A stretch of 64,000 nucleotides of DNA from Purshia tridentata (lineage: Eukaryota; Streptophyta; Magnoliopsida; Rosales; Rosaceae). Positions 60,069 through 64,000 of the stretch are shown here, piece by piece (the stretch's first letter is position 1; each line of letters opens with the position of its first letter). The stretch is from contig QANT01000137.1 in assembly GCA_003254885.1 (NCBI GenBank), forward strand, positions 59,028 to 123,027, in the 5' to 3' direction. The position numbers were made by a program, and so were the translations under genes. The notes below the pieces were generated by a model. The model was not told the origin of the DNA and did no database searches. It saw nothing but the letters and a program-made list of their open reading frames with translations.

Positions 60069-62659
60069 TTATGGAATATAATACATAGGATTTGGAAGCT
60101 TGAATGAGCGAATGGACATTGAGGTACCCAGTAAATCACTCCACTGGTCTCCAGAATTCCCAAGAATTCTATATCCCTCGTTTTCCATCTCACTCCTCTT
60201 CTCTGACTTGTAAATGGTCGCCAATTTCCCATGGTCTTCAGAGGCCCTGCACAGTATACGGAGCATAGGATTCAGAATTTCAGATAACCATTATGAAGCT
60301 GGTACAAGGTCTAAAAGCACAATGGCCTAAAGTCAAAATCTTCTTCATAGCATATACAAGGAACATTGTCTTAAAATGAAAGGTTCAAGTTCTGTAATCA
60401 AATGATTTAAAGAACAAAAGAAAGAGAGAAGAGAAGTGGTAACTGACAGAAAAAGAAAATGTCAAAATGTTAATCATAAACTTTTCAGAAGAATGATAAA
60501 CTTTCTCTGTTTTTCTTATTCACCATTATCTTATTTAGACAAAAACATCCAATTTACATTTAGACACTGCCATTAATCTGTGTACCTAATAGACAATGAC
60601 CAGTAATGAAGATGATCTGAAAAACACATGATGCAATGATATCTATTGATTTATGAGGATGAAATCATCAATGCACTCCACCAACACCCCTAACATAGCA
60701 ACCGGGTCTATTTTTCAAACAAGCTTCGAGAAATTAACTATCTTTGATCTACGAGCAGGCGTCTAAAAAATACTAGGTCTAATACTCTAATTCGAGAAAT
60801 TAATCAAGCAGTACGTAGTAGATTTTGATCAATATTTGGTGGGCAAGTCCTATTTGTTAACAAAATTACATACTTGAGTAACACAGCAACTGCATAATAT
60901 AACACAGTAACACCTTCAGCCAATAAGTGAGGTGGGTCCTTGGTGATGTTTGAATAATGTGTATGCTCTACATGCGGCACCTAACTAATAACTGAGCTAT
61001 CTTTTTCATATATTGAATCATTATTCATCCACTTCAATCGTTTCAAACCAAGTAAACATATAGAAAGTCAAATATCAGTACCCCACCCCAGGGAACTGCA
61101 ATAATGGAAAAAGGATGGATGGACTACAGTATGGTATATGGATTCATAGAAAAGTAAACTTAGCAATGTGACTGAAAAAGAAGATGTATATCAGGCATGG
61201 CACTTCCTCTATTTTACGCCCCCAAACACCCCCCCAAGGGAGTAATAGCCTGAAATAGGAAAATAAAAGCAATGATTTAGTCATGCTAATGACATATGTT
61301 TGCCCATTTTGTAATCCTGCAATGCTCTTAATTTTTTCACATCCTAAATCTGGCCTAAAATACAGTGATGAGACAAATAACCCGTCTTTCTCTTAAAATT
61401 AAAAAAGAAAAAACCCATAATAAGACAATCAAATTGAATTAAAATTTGGGTACTTATACTAGTTAAACAATATAGCAATTCAGTTTCCCATCAATCTAGA
61501 AGAAAAATTCATACGCACCTCAAAATAAGCTTATGCCAATCTCGGAAGCCTGCATTGATCAGATTCTCAATGGTAGCCTTCCTCTTCCCTTCGCTGCGCC
61601 CGGTGAGCAAGAAAACCTTAAAACCCAAACCCAAAACCTCTTCATAGAGTTTCAAGCTGGATTTTATAGCAGGTGCCATGCCCTTGTCAACCCACTTATC
61701 GAACTCCAGATGATCAAAAACCTCCAACCTACAAAGTCCCACATACTATCCATATCAGCATATAAAAATATATTTCCATGAATAAAACTCAACACAACAG
61801 ATCATTATAAAATTCAATAAATATAGAAAATAGAATTCTGGTTATATTTTTTAACAATAGCACTACAGAAACCTCGCATCAACTAAACCAACTCACTGTA
61901 GCAGATTCTAGTTAATAGATTTTTTTGACATTATATGGTCCTAAAAAATGATCCATCAACTTTCCAACACTCCAGTTTCCTTTCTCTTTCTGGGCTATAA
62001 AACAGGCTTCTATACATTCTGATTCAGATTTTGATAACAAGAATCTCACTCAACTAATTAAACAGTTATATATAAGGGTCTAATTTATTAATGTTCTGGT
62101 ATTATCAAGTTCCAAACAATGAAATTTCTAAAATTCCCAGCATTCCAGTCAATCAAGTAGAGTTACCAAAATTAATATATTGTTCTCTTTCCCTACACTA
62201 TCTCATAAGCCAAACATAATTCTCAAATGAAGTTTAAGAATCATACCCATAACCATGGTCGGCATAATAGGGAAGATTGGAAAGCAGAGTATCATCAATG
62301 TCAAAAATCCACACATCTTTGCCATCAACACTCAATTCAACACTCTTGGCATAAACTCCAGCCTCCTTAGCCACCCTTTCGAGATCAACACCATAAGCCC
62401 GACCCGTGACGTAGTCTTTCACATATTCTGCACATTCCTGTGGGATTGTTTTCCAGGGGCCGATGTTGTTGGCCTCCACAGAAAATCTCCAGCTGGTACA
62501 GTGTAATTTTAGCTCTTCGTCCAATTCTTTGAAGTGGGTCTCAGTGTTTTCGGGGTATTCGAGGATTAATGGCCTCGGTAGCAGGTGGGAATTGAAAGTT
62601 TCGAAAGAAAACGCGAGGGAGAGTAGCGGAAACAGAAGGAGGATTTTCAAGAAAGTCAT
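60069..62659 (-). CDS. HAD superfamily subfamily IIIB acid phosphatase (vegetative storage protein-like)
   Basis: Secreted or vacuolar acid phosphatase. Exons in reading order: 62247-62659, 61519-61728, 60069-60246; 266 residues from MTFLKILLLFPLLSLAFSF, a clear signal peptide. An in-frame ATG 13 codons upstream (62698) is possible, but it would place polar residues before the signal. HAD motifs are all present: VWIFDIDDTLL with the nucleophile Asp 120 and Asp 122, FLLTGRSE (Thr at about 180), a lysine region (YKSEKR), and GNSGDQWSDLLG (Asp 241 and 245). It ends with the family C-terminus SFKLPNPMYYIP. With its Asp nucleophile kept, it should be enzymatically active, unlike soybean VSPs where that residue is altered. 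Introns are 518 and 1272 bp. Counterpart by memory: At5g51260. Confidence 0.94.
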
Positions 62660-64000
62660 GGTGGGCGGTGGAGAAAGCTGTGAACTTGGGAGAATCAAAT
62701 TCTGGGTATTAAAGAAAAGGGAGTGAATTTATAAGGAAATTACAAAAAGAAGAAGAAGATTTTGTGAATATCTGAAAAATCAAAGGGAATTTATAGAAGG
62801 GAATCTATGAGGAAAATGAAATCCGAAGAAAAGAAAAGTGGGTACGTTGCTTTTCTTTTTTCTGCGAGATGAAATTTTAGATAAAAGAAATGCGTTTCTT
62901 TCTTGGTGTAGGAAAACCCCTATGGAACAATAACCTCTGTGTTTCAGGGTTTAAGAGAAGGAGCTGAAGAGAGGTGAGAGAAGGAAGAGAGTAGCGTGCG
63001 AGTTACTTGAACAGAGAGAGAGAGAGGGAACGAAACAAGAAGATTTGAAATATGGTTTACAGGTTGTACAGTTGAAGAGACTGGAGATGGAGGGAAGATT
63101 AACACGGCAGGTATACTATTTCTAGGGAGACCTTTTCAGATGATAGGGGCGTGTAGGCCCCGCTACGTGGCTGCAGCCTGCAGCATAGACAAATAGACTC
63201 TTTTTGTAATTTGCATAGAATTTCTGACCCTAACAATAAGTAAATTAATTCTGACAAAAAAAAAACAATAAATAAATAAATATATAATTTCTCGCATGCG
63301 CTTGTTAACCAGAAGGCCCCTTGAAGAAGTAAGCCCAAGCCCAAGCCCAAGTCCACGCTATTAGTATGTAAGCCGAGATCACGCCCAACAACCCACCCAA
63401 ATACCCAATAAACACAATGTGTGTGAAGGGATAAAAGTAAAATTCATTGGAAATTGGATAAAAGTAAAATTTTTGGAAATTGTAGTCATTCACAATGTGA
63501 TCCCGTTATATGAAAGTGCATGACGAGTGTTGTTATTGCTACCATGAAATTATCATAATCATGATCAAATGATCAGATGATTGATTGTTGATTTGATTTA
63601 TTGTGTACTTAAATGAGATTCGACGAAAAATATAAAATATAATCGAGGTTGATTATGAAACCAAATAGCTAGTGAAATCCAATATGTGGTCTTTAAGTAA
63701 GGCCTTCTACTGTAGTAAAGTCCTTTTTTTTATAGCAAAATTTTATTTTAAGTGTGTGAATAGTATTTTTTGGGTATCAGTTTCACTATAGTACTAATAC
63801 TTGTATTTAAGTATCATAATTTTAAATCTAATTAAATTATATCTAATATTAGTTAAATATTGAAAAAAGTTAAACCATTAATCATATTTTAAGAAGATAT
63901 TTAATTTAAGGTTAATATTGAATATATTTGAATATTTTAGTTGTTCATCCAAATTAAGATTTCTCTATTTTATTACCCAAAAATGATTAACATAATATTA
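62660..64000. other. Upstream region of acid phosphatase and window end
   Basis: GA-rich leader DNA between about 62870 and 63050 suits a 5' UTR/promoter. A hexamer (AAGCCC) is repeated about four times at 63331-63350. The last 500 bp is AT-rich. No gene seen. Confidence 0.5.

Noticed and set aside
1-64000. tRNA genes, CRISPR arrays or operon-like structures
   Set aside because: None were seen; TTCGAGT-like stretches such as 14699 lie inside exons and do not form a cloverleaf.

Overview
The window is plant nuclear DNA. It has spliced genes with GT-AG introns, AT-rich introns and intergenic DNA, dinucleotide microsatellites, TATA boxes and clearly plant-specific families (beta-expansin, DUO1-type MYB, DYAD/SWI1, U-box kinase, STP/HEX6 sugar carriers). 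The protein sequences look like a eudicot. I suspect Rosaceae (Prunus-like), but that is recall-level judgement, not proof. Most exon chains below were joined by hand from splice sites, and in each spliced model the summed lengths keep one open frame from ATG to stop.

Layout. 1-737 is a broken tandem copy of the biotin gene, followed by the intact 8-amino-7-oxononanoate synthase (2237-5297, +). 6340-9948 (-) is the meiotic gene DYAD/SWI1. 11872-14797 (+) is a zeta-crystallin-like quinone oxidoreductase with a small relic of its own first exon just downstream. 15675-17063 (-) is a beta-expansin. 17-22 kb is gene-poor and holds a 1.6 kb transposon-like unit with about 140 bp terminal inverted repeats. 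22259-24190 and 25262-26989 (+) are tandem HEX6-like hexose/H+ symporters. 28525-31082 (+) is a RhoGAP-fold protein, 32011-33276 (-) a DUO1-like R2R3-MYB, 33922-35070 (-) an F-box protein, 35517-38179 (+) a secreted-type asparaginase, 39304-44192 (+) a ceramide kinase, 44951-47034 (+) a Derlin-1, 49626-53474 (+) a USP/kinase/U-box E3 ligase, 54689-56733 (-) a membrane pseudokinase, and 60069-62659 (-) a class IIIB HAD acid phosphatase. A decayed LINE RNase H fragment lies at about 58041-58488.

The genes do not form one pathway; this is an ordinary euchromatic gene neighbourhood. Two of them (DYAD for meiosis, DUO1 for sperm-cell fate) are reproductive regulators. Gene content recalls two separate Arabidopsis chromosome 5 neighbourhoods at once (around At5g61510-61570 and At5g51260-51330), as expected if this genome kept the unduplicated ancestral order; this rests on memory of Arabidopsis gene order. 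I found no new biological system. The most useful second looks are the inverted-repeat element, the partial gene copies, two GC-AG introns, a RhoGAP without the arginine finger, and a kinase-like protein lacking its three key catalytic residues.
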